Of a stretch of 64,000 nucleotides of DNA, positions 32,249 to 42,899 are shown piece by piece (within the stretch, counting starts at the first letter, position 1; each line of letters begins with the position of its first letter). The position numbers and the translations under genes are program-made. The notes below the pieces were generated by a model. The model did no database searches and was not told the DNA's origin. It saw only the letters and a program-made list of their open reading frames with translations. The stretch comes from Heterostelium multicystogenum (lineage: Eukaryota; Evosea; Eumycetozoa; Acytosteliales; Acytosteliaceae), in contig RCNN01000589.1 of the NCBI GenBank assembly GCA_003667245.1, positions 1 through 64,000 on the forward strand. Direction: 5' to 3'.

Positions 32249-34668
32249 TCAGAACAACACCTTCGCCACATCCGCAAAGCGCTTGGCAAAGTGCACCGTC
32301 ATCCCTTCCTTCAGGTACTCCGGCAGCTCTTCAAAGCTCCCCGGTTAGGCTCCGGCAAGATCAGTTCGTGAATCTTCTGACGCCGCGCCGCAATCACCTT
32401 CTCGCGCACCCCGCCAATCGGCAGCACATGCCCGGTCAACGTCAGCTCACCGGTCATCGCCACGCCTTTTTTCGGCGGCTGGTTACGCGCCAGCGACAGC
32501 AGCGCACTGGCCATGGTCACGCCCGCGCTCGGGCCGTCTTTCGGTGTGGCGCCTTCCGGCACGTGCAGGTGCACGAAGGCTTCATCGAAGAACTTCGGGT
32601 CACCGCCAAACGACTTCAGGTTCGAGCTGATGTAGCTGTAGGCAATCTCGGCCGATTCCTTCATCACTTCACCCAGTTGCCCGGTGAGCTTGAAGCCACG
32701 GTTCAGCGTGTGGATGCGCGTCGCCTCGATCGGCAGGGTCGCGCCGCCCATGCTGGTCCAGGCCAGGCCGGTGATCACACCGGTGCCCGACAGCACTTGC
32801 TCGTTACGGAACACCGGCATGCCCAGGGAGGCTTCCAGGTCCTTGTTGCCGATCTTGATCACCGAGTCCGGCTCATCCAGCAGCTTGACCACCGCCTTGC
32901 GCACCAGTTTGCCCAGCTGTTTCTCCAACTGACGCACCCCGGCTTCGCGAGCGTAACCATCGATCAGGGCGCGCAGGGCGCCGTCGCTGATGGACAGGCT
33001 GTTTTTCGACACGCCGGCTTTTTCCAGCTGCTTGGGCCACAGGTGACGCTTGGCAATCGCGACCTTTTCTTCGGTGATGTAGCCCGACAGGCGAATCACT
33101 TCCATCCGGTCCAGCAACGGGCCGGGGATCGAATCCAGGGTGTTGGCGGTGCACACGAACAGCACTTTTGGACAGGTCCAGGCGCAGGTCCAGGTAGTGG
33201 TCGAGGAATTCGACGTTCTGTTCCGGGTCGAGGGTTTCGAGCAGGGCCGAGGCCGGGTCGCCCTGGTAGCTCTGGCCCATCTTGTCGATCTCGTCGAGCA
33301 TGATCACCGGGTTCATCACTTCCACATCTTTGAGGGCTTGCACGAGCTTGCCGGCATCGCACCGATGTAGGTGCGGCGATGGCCCTTGATCTCGGCCTCG
33401 TCGCGCATGCCGCCGACGCTGAAGCGGTAGAACGGCCGGCCGAGGGATTCGGCAATCGATTTGCCGACACTGGTCTTGCCCACGCCCGGCGGGCCCACCA
33501 GCAACACGATGGAGCCGGCGACTTCGCCCTTATAGGCGCCCACGGCGAGGAACTCGAGGATGCGACTCTTGATGTCGTCCAGGCCGGCGTGGTGTTTGTC
33601 GAGCACCTTGCGGGCGTGCTTGAGGTCAAGTTTGTCCTCGCCATACACGCCCCACGGCACCGAGGTGGCCCAGTCCAGGTAGTTGCGGGTGACCGCGTAC
33701 TCCGGCGAACCGGTTTCCAGGATCGACAGCTTGTTCATTTCTTCGCTGATGCGTTTCTGCGCCTGGGTCGGCAGGACCTTGTCCACCAGGCGTTGTTCGA
33801 ATTGCTCGACGTCGGCGCTGCGATCGTCCTTGGTCAGCCCCAGCTCTTGCTGGATGACCTTGAGTTGTTCCTTGAGGAAGAACTCGCGCTGGTGTTCGCC
33901 GATCTTGCGGTTCACTTCGGCGGAGATTTCTTTTTGCAGGCGCGCGACTTCGACTTCCTTGCGCAGCATCGGCAGGACTTTTTCCATGCGCTTGAGCATG
34001 GGCACGCAGTCCAGCACTTGCTGCAGTTCAGTGCCGGTGGCCGAGGTGAGGGCGGCGGCGAAGTCGGTCAGCGGCGACGGGTCGTTGGGGCTGAAGCGGT
34101 TGAGGTAGTTCTTCAGTTCTTCGCTGTACAGCGGGTTGAGCGGCAGCAGTTCCTTGATCGCATTGATCAGCGCCATGCCGTAGGCCTTGACCTCGTCGGT
34201 CGGCTGGGTCGGCTGGTGCGGGTATTCGACTTCCACCAGGTACGGTGGGCGGTGGTGCTTGAGCCAGGTCTTGATCCGCACGCGGGTCAGGCCCTGGGCG
34301 ACGAATTGCAGCTTGCCGTTTTCGCGGCTGGCGTGGTGCACCTTCACCAGGGTGCCGTACAGCGGCAGGCTGGAGGTGTCGAAGTGGCGCGGATCTTCGG
34401 GCGGGGTTTCCATGAAGAACAGGGCAAGGGAGTGGTGGTCGGACTTGCTCACCAGCTCCAGGGTTTCGGCCCACGGCTCTTCATTGACGATCACCGGCAA
34501 CACTTGCGCCGGGAAGAAAGGCCGATTGTGGATCGGGATGATGTAGACCTTGTCGGGCAGGTTTTGCCCTGGGAGGGCCAAGCCAGTGTTGGCGGAAGTG
34601 TGTTCAGCGTTTTCCGGGTCGGCGTAGTCGTTGAGGTCGATGTCCGGGAATTCTTGCTGGTCGCTCAT
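32249..34668 (-). CDS. ATP-dependent Lon-family protease (frame broken)
   Basis: Cytoplasmic AAA+ protease of about 806 residues. The N-terminal substrate domain ([21 protein letters not shown]), the Walker [23 protein letters not shown] (Walker B) and the Ser-Lys protease domain ([15 protein letters not shown] with the catalytic Ser; [18 protein letters not shown] with the Lys) are present. Breaks near 33360, 33170 and 32340. The ATG giving [14 protein letters not shown] is chosen over an upstream one. It is not beside clpX and hupB, so it is probably the second Lon paralogue of pseudomonads rather than the main one. Confidence 0.88.
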
Positions 34669-34783
34669 GGGGCACCTGCATAAGGAAGTATGCAAGTTAG
34701 ATGGGGCGGGTCGGCAGTGGTTTCAATGGGTGGGGTGAGATAGCAACATATTGCACAATATTTTCAAAAGCACCGCTGAACAA

Positions 34784-34874
34784 ATGTGGGAGCGGGCTTG
34801 CTCGCGAAGGCGGTCTGTCAGTCAATGCATCTGTGACCGATGCGCCGCCTTCGCGAGCAAGCCCGCTCCCACAT
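34784..34874. repeat. REPIN 9
   Basis: Canonical inverted REP pair upstream of the Lon gene; the stem extends inward through GAAGGCGG/CCGCCTTC. Confidence 0.95.
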
Positions 34875-34890
34875 TTTCGATTGCATTTCG

Positions 34891-35879
34891 TCAGCTGAGT
34901 TTGTGCAGGTAGGCCGGCAACGGCTGTTCGGGCAGCACCGACAGCACTTTCAACCGCTGCAACATCCGCTGCCGGGCCCGTTGCAGGTGCTCGCGCAGGT
35001 TCAGTGCGGCGGCGTCGAAGGCGCCATGCAGCAACAGCTCAAGGATCAGCCGGTGCTCGGCCAGCATCGCCGGATCGGCACCGATGCCCAGCAGCCGGTA
35101 GAAAATCCGGCTGATGATCATCGGGCTCTGCCCCTGGCGGATCAGGGCGGCGATCTTGCGATTTTGCAGGCCGGCGAGGCAGTGCTGGTGCAGGTCTTCC
35201 TCGATCTGCTCGATCTCTTCCAGGCTGCAATGGGCGCTGTTTTGCGCATCGAGCACGCGCTGCAACATGGCGTGCAGCAGGTCGCGGTCGAGGTTCGGCG
35301 CGCTCTGGCGCAGGGCTTCGGGCTCCAGGCAGGCGCGCAGTTCGTAGTCTTCGGTGACTTCCCGGGCAGTCAGTGGCCCGGCCAGCCATTGGGAATAGGG
35401 TTCCTTTTCCACCAGGCCACGGTCCCGCAGGCGCATCAGCGCTTCACGCACCACCGCGCGGCTGACGTTGTAGTGCTCGGCGGCGGCCTGTTCATCGAGG
35501 CGATAATGCCCGAAGGCGATACAGGTCGAGAGCGCTGCGCCGATTTCCTCGACGATGCGCTCCCCCAGTGGCCGGGTGTCCACCAATTCATCTTCACCGT
35601 TGAGGCCCAGGTGCGCATGGCTCAGGGGCAGGCGCAGCGGCTCCATGTCCAGGCCGTCGGGGTTGATCAGGTAACCCGGCCATCAAAGCGGCAGATCAGT
35701 CCTTCGTCATGCAACAGGTTCAGCGCCTTGCGCACCGGCACCCGGCTGGTGCCGAACAATTCGGCCAGCGGCGCTTCCAGCAACACCAGGCCATGGCGGG
35801 CGGTGCCGTGGGTGATGGCGTCGCGCAGAACCTGGTGAATCATCGCGTAACGGGAAGCCGAGGCTGACACTGCTTTCAT
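34891..35879 (-). CDS. GntR-type regulator with two winged-helix domains (frame broken)
   Basis: Transcription regulator of about 329 residues, probably a repressor. The first wHTH reads SRYAMIHQVLRDAITHGTARHGLVLLEAPLAELFGTSRVPVRKALNLLHDEGLI. The second reads GERIVEEIGAALSTCIAFGHYRLDEQAAAEHYNVSRAVVREALMRLRDRGLV. An all-helical FCD-like ligand domain follows (LRACLEPEALRQSAPNLDRDLL and on). One shift near 35670 separates the first domain from the rest and would otherwise look like two genes. It diverges from the amidase operon across a region with two matching 27-bp inverted repeats. The ligand is unknown. Confidence 0.82.
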
Positions 35880-36004
35880 CGGGCTCTCTGGAGCAAACGG
35901 GTCGGTGGCCGGGGATTCTCTCATAGTTGCGCCTGTCACTCTGCGCCACGTCGGTGGCACTTTTTTGGGGCCTTCAGAGGGTTGATGTTACTTTTCTGCA
36001 CCAA

Positions 36005-36031
36005 AATGTATTTATTAATAAAAGATACATT
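36005..36031. promoter_or_regulatory. Candidate operator 1 (AATGTA-N15-TACATT)
   Basis: Inverted repeat AATGTAT-N13-ATACATT, 126 bp upstream of the regulator start. It has the same half-sites and total length as the second site at 36172-36198, so both may bind the neighbouring GntR-type protein. Confidence 0.55.
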
Positions 36032-36148
36032 ATTTCATTCCGCGCTAGCCTTAAACACCAGCCGATATTTCTTTTAATGCCTGAAACCCATCTAGCCCGT
36101 GGATCTGCTCCAAAGTGCCAGGTGTGGCAACCGAGCTGTCCACGAGAC

Positions 36149-36163
36149 TGGCACGAAAGCTGC
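36149..36163 (+). promoter_or_regulatory. Candidate sigma54 (-24/-12) promoter for the amidase operon
   Basis: TGGCACGAAAGCTGC has GG and GC separated by exactly 10 bases and matches the TGGCACG-N4-TTGC consensus except for one base. Transcription would start about 12 bases further on, inside operator 2. No sigma54 activator gene is visible nearby. Confidence 0.45.
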
Positions 36164-36169
36164 CTTTGT

Positions 36170-36200
36170 AAAATGTACATTTTATTAATATGTACATTTT
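36170..36200. promoter_or_regulatory. Candidate operator 2 upstream of the amidase gene
   Basis: Perfect 11-bp arms AAAATGTACAT and ATGTACATTTT with a 9-bp spacer, ending 15 bp before the amidase start. The core follows AATGTA-N15-TACATT like operator 1. Confidence 0.65.
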
Positions 36201-36215
36201 TCAAAGGTCATTCCT

Positions 36216-37559
36216 ATGTCAGACGCCACTTCAATGGCCGAGGATTTCGCCAGCGGTCGCAGCGACCCGGTGCAGGTCCTGGAACAGGCACTTGCCCACG
36301 CGAGCATGGCCCCCGGCGTGTTCATCTCCCTGACCGCCGAGCGCGCCCGCCGTGAGGCCGAAGCGTCGGCCGCCCGTTGGCGTGCCGGCCAGCCGTTGAG
36401 CGTGTTCGACGGGGTGCCACTGGCCTGGAAAGATCTGTTCGATGTGGCCGGCAGCATTACCACGGCGGGCGCGGCCTATCGCCGCAATGCGCCGGCTGTC
36501 TTGCTGGACGCACCAAGTGTGGGCCTGTTGTGCCGCGCCGGAATGGTCAGCGTCGGCAAGACCAACCTCAGCGAGCTGGCCTATTCCGGCCTGGGCCTGA
36601 ACCCGCATTTCGGCACGCCGCACAACCCGGCCAGCGTCGATCAACCGCGGATTCCCGGCGGCTCGTCGTCGGGCTCGGCGGTCGCCGTGGCAGCCGGCAT
36701 CGTGCCGATCGCCATGGGTACCGACACCGCCGGCTCCATCCGTATTCCGGCTGCGCTGAATGGCGTGGTCGGTTATCGCAGCAGTTGCCGGCGCTACAGC
36801 CGCGACGGCGTTTTCCCGCTGGCTCACACCCTCGACAGCCTCGGCCCGCTGACCCGCAGCGTGCGCGATGCACTGGCCATCGACGACCTGCTCAATGGTC
36901 GCGAGCAGCGCCCGCCACGCCCGCCCCGCAGCCTCAATGGCCAGCGGTTCTGGGTCGAGCAAAGTGTGCTGGAAGACGCACGGGTTGAACCTGCGGTGCG
37001 CGACAACCTGCAACGTTGTGTGGACCGATTAAAGGCAGACGGCGCGCTGATTGACGTGCGCCCCTCGAAGACCTTCCAGGCCACCCTCAACCTGATCCTG
37101 CACCAGGGCTGGCTCGGCGCCTTCGAAGCCTTCGCCCTCCACGAAGCCCTGCTCGACAGCCCTGATGCCGAGCAACTCGACCCCCGCGTTCGCCGTCGCC
37201 TTGAAGCGGCCCGCACACTGCCGGCCAGCCAACTGCTGGCGCTGTACGATGCCCGTCGCCGCCTGCAACAGCAGCTTGTCGACGAACTCGACGGCGCGAT
37301 CCTCATCACCCCCACCGTGGCCCATGTGGCCCCGGCCCTGGCGCCGTTGGAAGTCGACTTTGAACTGTTCGTCAGCACCAACCTCGCCACCCTGCGCCTG
37401 ACCATGCCCGGCAGCCTGCTGGACATGCCCGGCGTCAGCCTGCCCAGCGGCCGCGATGCCTTGGGCCTGCCCACCGGCCTGCTGCTCAGCGCCCCCAGCG
37501 GCGAAGACGCGCGCCTGCTTCGGGCCGCGCTGTCAGTAGAAACCGCACTCACTTTTTAA
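36216..37559 (+). CDS. Amidase-signature hydrolase
   Basis: Intact 447-residue amidase-signature enzyme. Catalytic residues are visible: Lys in [11 protein letters not shown], the cis-Ser and nucleophile Ser in [33 protein letters not shown] (about residues 148-181). These enzymes hydrolyse linear or cyclic amides, carbamates or ureides. No signal peptide, so cytoplasmic. It leads the operon, with the deacetylase gene 11 bp downstream. The substrate is unknown; relatives include allophanate and biuret hydrolases and aryl acylamidases. Confidence 0.88.
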   Translation: MSDATSMAEDFASGRSDPVQVLEQALAHASMAPGVFISLTAERARREAEASAARWRAGQPLSVFDGVPLAWKDLFDVAGSITTAGAAYRRNAPAVLLDAPSVGLLCRAGMVSVGKTNLSELAYSGLGLNPHFGTPHNPASVDQPRIPGGSSSGSAVAVAAGIVPIAMGTDTAGSIRIPAALNGVVGYRSSCRRYSRDGVFPLAHTLDSLGPLTRSVRDALAIDDLLNGREQRPPRPPRSLNGQRFWVEQSVLEDARVEPAVRDNLQRCVDRLKADGALIDVRPSKTFQATLNLILHQGWLGAFEAFALHEALLDSPDAEQLDPRVRRRLEAARTLPASQLLALYDARRRLQQQLVDELDGAILITPTVAHVAPALAPLEVDFELFVSTNLATLRLTMPGSLLDMPGVSLPSGRDALGLPTGLLLSAPSGEDARLLRAALSVETALTF

Positions 37560-37570
37560 GGAGACACATC

Positions 37571-38449
37571 ATGGCTAAAGACATCCTCTGTGCATTTGGC
37601 GTCGACGTCGACGCGGTCGCCGGCTGGCTCGGTTCCTATGGCGGCGAAGATTCCCCGGACGACATTTCCCGCGGCCTGTTCGCCGGTGAAATCGGTGCGC
37701 CACGCCTGCTCAAATTGTTCGAGCGCTACGGCCTGCGCACCACCTGGTTTATTCCCGGCCACTCGATGGAAACCTTCCCCGAGCAGATGAAGGCGGTGGC
37801 CGACGCCGGTCACGAAATCGGTGTGCACGGCTACAGCCACGAAAACCCGATTGCGATGACGGCCGAGCAGGAAGAAATCGTCCTCGACAAGTCCATCGAG
37901 CTGATCACCCAGGTCACCGGCAAACGCCCCACCGGCTACGTCGCGCCGTGGTGGGAATTCAGCAAGGTCACCAACGAACTGCTGCTGAAAAAAGGCATCA
38001 AGTACGACCACAGCCTGATGCACAACGACTTCCACCCGTACTACGTGCGCAAGGGCGACACCTGGACCAAGATCGACTACAGCCAGCACCCCGACACCTG
38101 GATGAAACCCCTGGTGCGCGGCGAAGAAACCGACCTGGTGGAGATCCCGGCCAACTGGTACCTAGACGACCTGCCGCCGATGATGTTCATCAAGAAAGCC
38201 CCCAACAGCCACGGCTTCGTCAACCCGCGTCACCTCGAAGAAATGTGGCGCGACCAGTTCGACTGGGTCTACCGCGAGCACGAACACGCGGTGTTCACCA
38301 TGACCATCCACCCCGACGTGTCCGGCCGCCCGCAAGTGCTGCTGATGCTTGAGCGGCTGATCGAACACATCCAGAGCCATGCCGGCGTGCGCTTCGTCAC
38401 CTTCGACGAAATCGCCGATGACTTTATCCGCCGCCAACCACGTACCTGA
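37571..38449 (+). CDS. Polysaccharide-deacetylase-fold hydrolase (PgdA/PuuE type)
   Basis: Intact 292-residue NodB-fold metal-dependent deacetylase. The N-terminus [21 protein letters not shown] contains the catalytic Asp, [14 protein letters not shown] carries the metal His pair, and VAPWWEFS is the next conserved motif. From memory the sequence is very close to the Helicobacter pylori PgdA group, described as peptidoglycan deacetylases, and related to the allantoinase PuuE. It has no signal peptide and sits between an amidase and a transporter, which favours a cytoplasmic amide or ureide hydrolase. AGGAGA precedes the ATG. Confidence 0.85.
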   Translation: MAKDILCAFGVDVDAVAGWLGSYGGEDSPDDISRGLFAGEIGAPRLLKLFERYGLRTTWFIPGHSMETFPEQMKAVADAGHEIGVHGYSHENPIAMTAEQEEIVLDKSIELITQVTGKRPTGYVAPWWEFSKVTNELLLKKGIKYDHSLMHNDFHPYYVRKGDTWTKIDYSQHPDTWMKPLVRGEETDLVEIPANWYLDDLPPMMFIKKAPNSHGFVNPRHLEEMWRDQFDWVYREHEHAVFTMTIHPDVSGRPQVLLMLERLIEHIQSHAGVRFVTFDEIADDFIRRQPRT

Positions 38450-38491
38450 CACCTGTACCTAAACCCTGGCCAACCTCCCGAGGCGCGATTC

Positions 38492-39831
38492 ATGTCTATC
38501 TACAACAAGCTTGATCTGACTGGCTGGAAACCCCGGCAACTGACGCCCAAGGAGGTGCGTTTCGCCACCTGGATCGCGTTTTTCGCCTGGGTGTTTGCGG
38601 TGTATGACTTCATCCTTTTCGGCACCTTGCTGCCGGAAATCGGGCGGCACTTTAACTGGGGTGAAGTGGAGCAGGCGGAGATTGCGACATGGGTGGCGGT
38701 AGGCACCGCCGTGGTCGCGCTGGCCATCGGTCCGATCGTGGACAAACTGGGTCGGCGCAAAGGGATTATTTTCACCGTGGCCGGTTCGGCGATCTGCTCG
38801 GCGCTCACCGCCATTGGTGGTGCGTGGGGCAAGTCTTCGCTGATCCTGATCCGTTCGCTGGGCGGCCTGGGTATGCCGAGGAAACCGTCAACGCGACTTA
38901 CTTGAGCGAACTGTACGCGGCTTCCGATGATCCAAAACTGGCCAAGCGTCGCGGCTTTATCTACAGCCTGGTGCAGGGTGGCTGGCCGGTGGGCGCGTTG
39001 ATCGCGGCGGGTTTGACCGCGCTGTTGCTGCCGGTGATTGGCTGGCAGGGGTGCTTCGTGTTTGCGGCGATCCCGGCGATTGTCATCGCGGTCATGGCGC
39101 GCAAGCTCAAGGAAAGCCCGCAGTTCCAGATTCACCAGCGCATCAGCGAGCTGCGTAAAAGCGGCGCGGTGAAAGAGGCGCAAAACGTCGCCGTGACCTA
39201 CGGCGTGGACTATGACGAACACAGCAAGGCCGGCCTCAAGGCCGCATTCCGTGGCCCGGCCCGCCGTGCAACCCTGGTGATCGGTGCGGCGCTGCTGCTC
39301 AACTGGGCGGCGATCCAGGTGTTCAGCGTGCTGGGTACGTCGGTGATCGTCAGCGTGCACCACATCTCGTTCGAGAACTCGCTGATCATCCTCGTGCTGT
39401 CGAACCTGGTGGGCTACTGCGGCTACCTCAGCCACGGCTGGATGGGCGACAAGATCGGCCGGCGCAATGTCATCGGCCTGGGCTGGATGCTCGGCGGGCT
39501 GTCGTTTGCCGGGATGCTGTTTGGCCCGAGCAACATGGCGATGGTGGTGGGGCTGTACAGCCTGGGCCTGTTCTTCCTGATCGGGCCGTACTCGGCGGCG
39601 CTGTTTTTCATCAGTGAAAGTTTTCCCACCAGCATCCGGGCTACCGGTGGCGCGATTATCCATGCCATGGGGCCGATTGGTGCGGTGGTTGCCGGGTTCG
39701 GCGCGACCCAGGTGTTGTCGGCCGGGAGTGACTGGCAGACCGCTGCGCTGTGGTTTGGCGCAGTGCCGTGCTTCCTCTCCGGTGCGTTGATGTTTGCCGC
39801 GCGCCATGTGCGTCCGGAAACCGTCCAGTAA
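38492..39831 (+). CDS. MFS transporter, metabolite:H+ symporter type (one frame break)
   Basis: Twelve-helix major facilitator of about 446 residues. The loop 2-3 motif DKLGRRKG and its second-half copy DKIGRRN are present. The N-terminus (WIAFFAWVFAVYDFILFGTLLPEIG) resembles the aromatic-acid and dicarboxylate symporters. One T is missing near 38872 (LGGLG-YAEETVNA). It probably imports the substrate of the neighbouring hydrolases and dehydrogenases. Confidence 0.87.
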
Positions 39832-39843
39832 GGAGTTGATTCG

Positions 39844-40606
39844 ATGAGTCGTAAAGTTGCATTGATTACCGGTGCCGCCAGCGGCATCGGCCAGGCCCTC
39901 GCGGTGGCGTATGCCCGCAGCGGCGTGGCGGTGGTGGGTGGGTATTACCCGGCCGATCCCCATGACCCGCATCACACGGTTGCGCTGGTGGAAGAGGCGG
40001 GCGGTGAATGCCTGATGTTGCCGCTGGACGTGGGCGATACAACCTCGGTGGATAACCTGGCGGCGCAGGCGGTCCAGCACTTCGGTCGCCTCGATTACGC
40101 GGTGGCCAACGCCGGTTTGTTACGCCGTGCGCCACTGCTGGGAAATGACCGACGAGCTGTGGAACGAGATGCTCAACGTCGACCTGACCGGGGTGATGCG
40201 CACCTTCCGGGCTGCAACCCGGCACATGCATGAAGGCGGTGCGCTGGTGGCGATTTCGTCGATTGCCGGTGGCGTGTATGGCTGGCAGGAGCACGCGCAC
40301 TATGCGGCGGCCAAGGCCGGCGTGCCGGGGTTGTGTCGGTCGCTGGCGGTGGAATTGGCGCCGTTGGGGATTCGTTGCAACGCGGTGATTCCGGGGTTGA
40401 TCGAAACGCCCCAGTCGCTGGACGCGAAGAACTCCCTCGGGCCGGAAGGGCTGGCGAAAGCGGCGCGGGCGATTCCGTTGGGCCGGGTCGGGCGGGCGGA
40501 TGAAGTGGCGTCCCTGGTGCGGTTCTTGACCAGTGAGGAGTCGAGCTACCTGACCGGGCAGAGCATTGTGATTGATGGTGGCTTGACCGTGCGCTGGCCG
40601 GACTAA
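39844..40606 (+). CDS. SDR oxidoreductase 1 (one frame break)
   Basis: Short-chain dehydrogenase of about 253 residues. NAD(P) motif [10 protein letters not shown] at the N-terminus, NAG at about 88-90, catalytic Ser in [13 protein letters not shown] (Tyr and Lys), and the C-terminal [14 protein letters not shown]. One extra base near 40140 splits RRAPLL from [11 protein letters not shown]. It starts 12 bp after the MFS gene, so it is in the same operon. Probably oxidises an alcohol intermediate; substrate unknown. Confidence 0.87.
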
Positions 40607-40635
40607 CCCCCAGTTTTAAGCCGGACTCGCTCCAA

Positions 40636-40727
40636 ATGTGGGAGCGGGCTTGCTCGCGAATGCGGTGGATCAGTTCCGCATGTATTGGCTGGCACTCCGC
40701 TTTCGCGAGCAAAGCCCGCTCCCACAT
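40636..40727. repeat. REPIN 10
   Basis: Inverted REP pair between the two SDR genes. The right arm has one extra A (GAGCAAAGCCCG), either natural or the same type of insertion error seen in the genes. Confidence 0.94.
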
Positions 40728-40768
40728 TTTTGACCGCGTTCGCCGTTTGATTATTTGAGGAGTTCACC

Positions 40769-41525
40769 ATGCCCCAACTCTCTAACCGCCGTGCCGTGAT
40801 CACCGGCGCCGGCAGCGGCATCGGCGCCGCCATCGCCCGTGCCTACGCCGTCGAAGGCGCGCACCTGTTGCTGGCCGACCGCGATGCCGCCACCCTCGCC
40901 GAAACCGCCATCACCTGCCGCAACCTCGGCGCCGAAGTCCTCGAGTGCGTTGCCGATGTCGGCACCGTCGACGGCGCCCGGGCCAGCGTCGATGCCTGCG
41001 TCACCCACTACGGCGGCATCGACATCCTGGTCAACAACGCCGGCATGCTGACCCAGGCCCGTTGCGTCGACCTGACCCTGGACATGTGGAACGACATGCT
41101 GCGCGTCGACCTCACCAGCGTGTTCGTCGCCAGCCAGCGCGCCTTGCCTCACATGATCGCCCAGCGCTGGGGCCGGATCATCAACGTCGCCTCGCAACTG
41201 GGGATCAAGGGCGGCGCCGAGTTGACGCACTATGCGGCGGCAAAGGCCGGGGTGGATCGGCTTCACTAAAATCCCTGGCCCTGGAAGTGGCCAAGGACAA
41301 CGTACTGGTCAACGCCATCGCACCCGGGCCCATCGAAACGCCATTGGGTAGGCGGCATCAGCGACACCTGGAAACGCGCCAAGGCCGCCGAGTTGCCCCT
41401 GGGTCGTTTTCGGCCTGGCGGGGACGAAGTCGCGGCCGACTGCCGTGCTGCTGGCCAGCGAGCCGGGCGGCAATCTGTTCGTCGGCCAGACCCTTGGCCC
41501 GAACTCCGGCGACGTCATGCCATGA
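40769..41525 (+). CDS. SDR oxidoreductase 2 (frame broken)
   Basis: Short-chain dehydrogenase of about 252 residues. TGAGSGIGAAIARAYAVEGA binds the cofactor, with VNNAGML, INVASQLG (Ser region) and YAAAKAGV (Tyr, Lys). The C-terminus FVGQTLGPNSGDVMP replaces the usual VDGG ending. Breaks lie near 41262, 41350 and 41425. A consensus-like AGGAG precedes the ATG, so it is well translated despite REPIN 10 between it and SDR 1. Confidence 0.83.
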
Positions 41526-41538
41526 GCGGGTACTAAGC

Positions 41539-41835
41539 ATGTGCGGACTTTGCGGCCTGCTGGGCGAAGACCTGCACTGGAGCGACCCTTTGGGCGATGA
41601 ATTGCCGCGCCGACGCGAACGCCTGCGCCGCATCGCGGCGATCAACCAGGTGCTGGCGGTGTTCCGGCTCAAGGTCGAAGACTTCCAGGGCGCGTCCTAT
41701 CTGCTGCTGGGCGCGCCACCGGCAAACAGGAACTGGCCAGCGGCCTGGATCAATTGTGGCGGGCGGCAGAGACCATGCTCGGTCGACCGCTGGACCCGTT
41801 GGACCCGCGCCTGCCTCGATCATCTGGAACTGTAG
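41539..41835 (+). CDS. Small cysteine-motif protein, unrecognised (probable frame break)
   Basis: Protein of about 97 residues beginning MCGLCGLLGEDLHWSDPLG and ending LDPLDPRLLDHLEL, with a helical middle. The N-terminus has CxxC and resembles the start of class II glutamine amidotransferases (Cys after Met), but the protein is far too short to be one. The frame shifts near 41718 in LLLGATGKQEL. It lies between SDR 2 and the COG0523 GTPase, and its stop codon lies within REPIN 11. A metal-linked role is possible given the GTPase; function unknown. Confidence 0.6.
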   Translation: MCGLCGLLGEDLHWSDPLGDELPRRRERLRRIAAINQVLAVFRLKVEDFQGASYLLLGAPPANRNWPAAWINCGGRQRPCSVDRWTRWTRACLDHLEL

Positions 41836-41898
41836 GAGCCCGGCTTGCCGGCGATGGCGTCCTTGATATCGCCATCGTCGTCAAGCCGGACTCCTGCG
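41831..41898. repeat. REPIN 11 (short, GTAGGAGCCCGGCTTGCCGGCGATG variant)
   Basis: Inverted pair with a short loop of about 10 bases. The left edge TGTAGGAGC supplies the stop codon of the upstream small gene. Confidence 0.9.
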
Positions 41899-41920
41899 GG
41901 GGCATCATTGAGGTAGAACT

Positions 41921-41942
41921 ATGAGCATCGCGCTAAACGTCA

Positions 41943-41973
<31 letters not shown>

Positions 41974-42899
41974 CTTGCTCAAGCGCCTGCTGCAAGGTGA
42001 AAGCCTCGGCGACACAGCGTTGCTGATCAATGAGTTCGGCGACGTCGGCATCGACCACCTGCTGGTGGAGGAAGTCGCGCCCGACACCGTACTGCTGCCC
42101 AGCGGCTGCGTGTGCTGTTCGATTCGCGGCGAGTTGAAAGACGCCTTGCTCGGCCTGTTGCAGCGTCGTGAGCGGGGTGAGATTCCGGCTTTCAAGCGGG
42201 GTGATCCTGGAAACCACCGGCCTGGCCGACCCGGCGCCAATCCTCGCGACCTTGAACAACGACGTGCAACTGCGCGGGCGCTTTCATATCGGCCTGGTGG
42301 TGACGCTGGTGGACGCCAGCCACGCCGCTTTGCAAGAGCGCCTGCACCCGGAATGGCTGGCGCAAGTGGCCGCTGCCGATCGCCTGCTGTTGAGCAAGAC
42401 CGACCTCGTCGAAGACTGTGGCCCATTGCGCTTGCACTTGCAGGCACTGAACGCCGGTACGCCGATCCTCAATACCTGCGATATCGACAGCGGTGAACAA
42501 CTGCTGCTTGGCGAAGGCCTGCGCAGTGCCGAGCCCGCTGCAGAAGTCAGCCGCTGGAAACTCCATCAAACCACCGCCGCCAACCATGGCGCTGCGCAAG
42601 TCTGCTGCCTGACCTTCGATCAGCCGCTGGATTGGGGTCGGTTTCGGGGTCTGGTTATCGATGCTGTTAAGATGCCACGGCGAACGTATTCTTCGCGTCA
42701 AAGGACTGCTCAACGTGAACGCCAGTAACGCTCCCATCGTCATTCATGGCGTGCAGCATTGTCTGCATGCCCCGGTTCACCTGCCTGCCTGGCCGGGGAC
42801 CGATCGGCAATCGCGCTTGGTGTTTATATCCTGCGCGGGCTTGACCCGGCTCTGCTGCGGCGCTCCTTTGAAGTGTTCTCCAGAAGGTTCGCCGCATGA
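41921..42899 (+). CDS. COG0523 / CobW-family G3E GTPase (frame broken)
   Basis: Putative metallochaperone GTPase of about 325 residues. Walker A GFLGSGKTTLL, the metal-binding GCVCCSIRGEL (CxCC), ILETTGLADPAPI, and SKTD in place of NKxD. The C-terminal CobW domain ends LDPALLRRSFEVFSRRFAA. Breaks lie near 42195, 42645 and 42835. Relatives deliver zinc, cobalt or iron to client enzymes; the metal-dependent deacetylase or amidase in this block is a possible client. The stop overlaps the next start (ATGA). Confidence 0.86.

Noticed and set aside
35667..35960. A separate short GntR-type protein
   Set aside because: The shift near 35670 continues straight into the second domain in the next frame, so one longer regulator is more likely.
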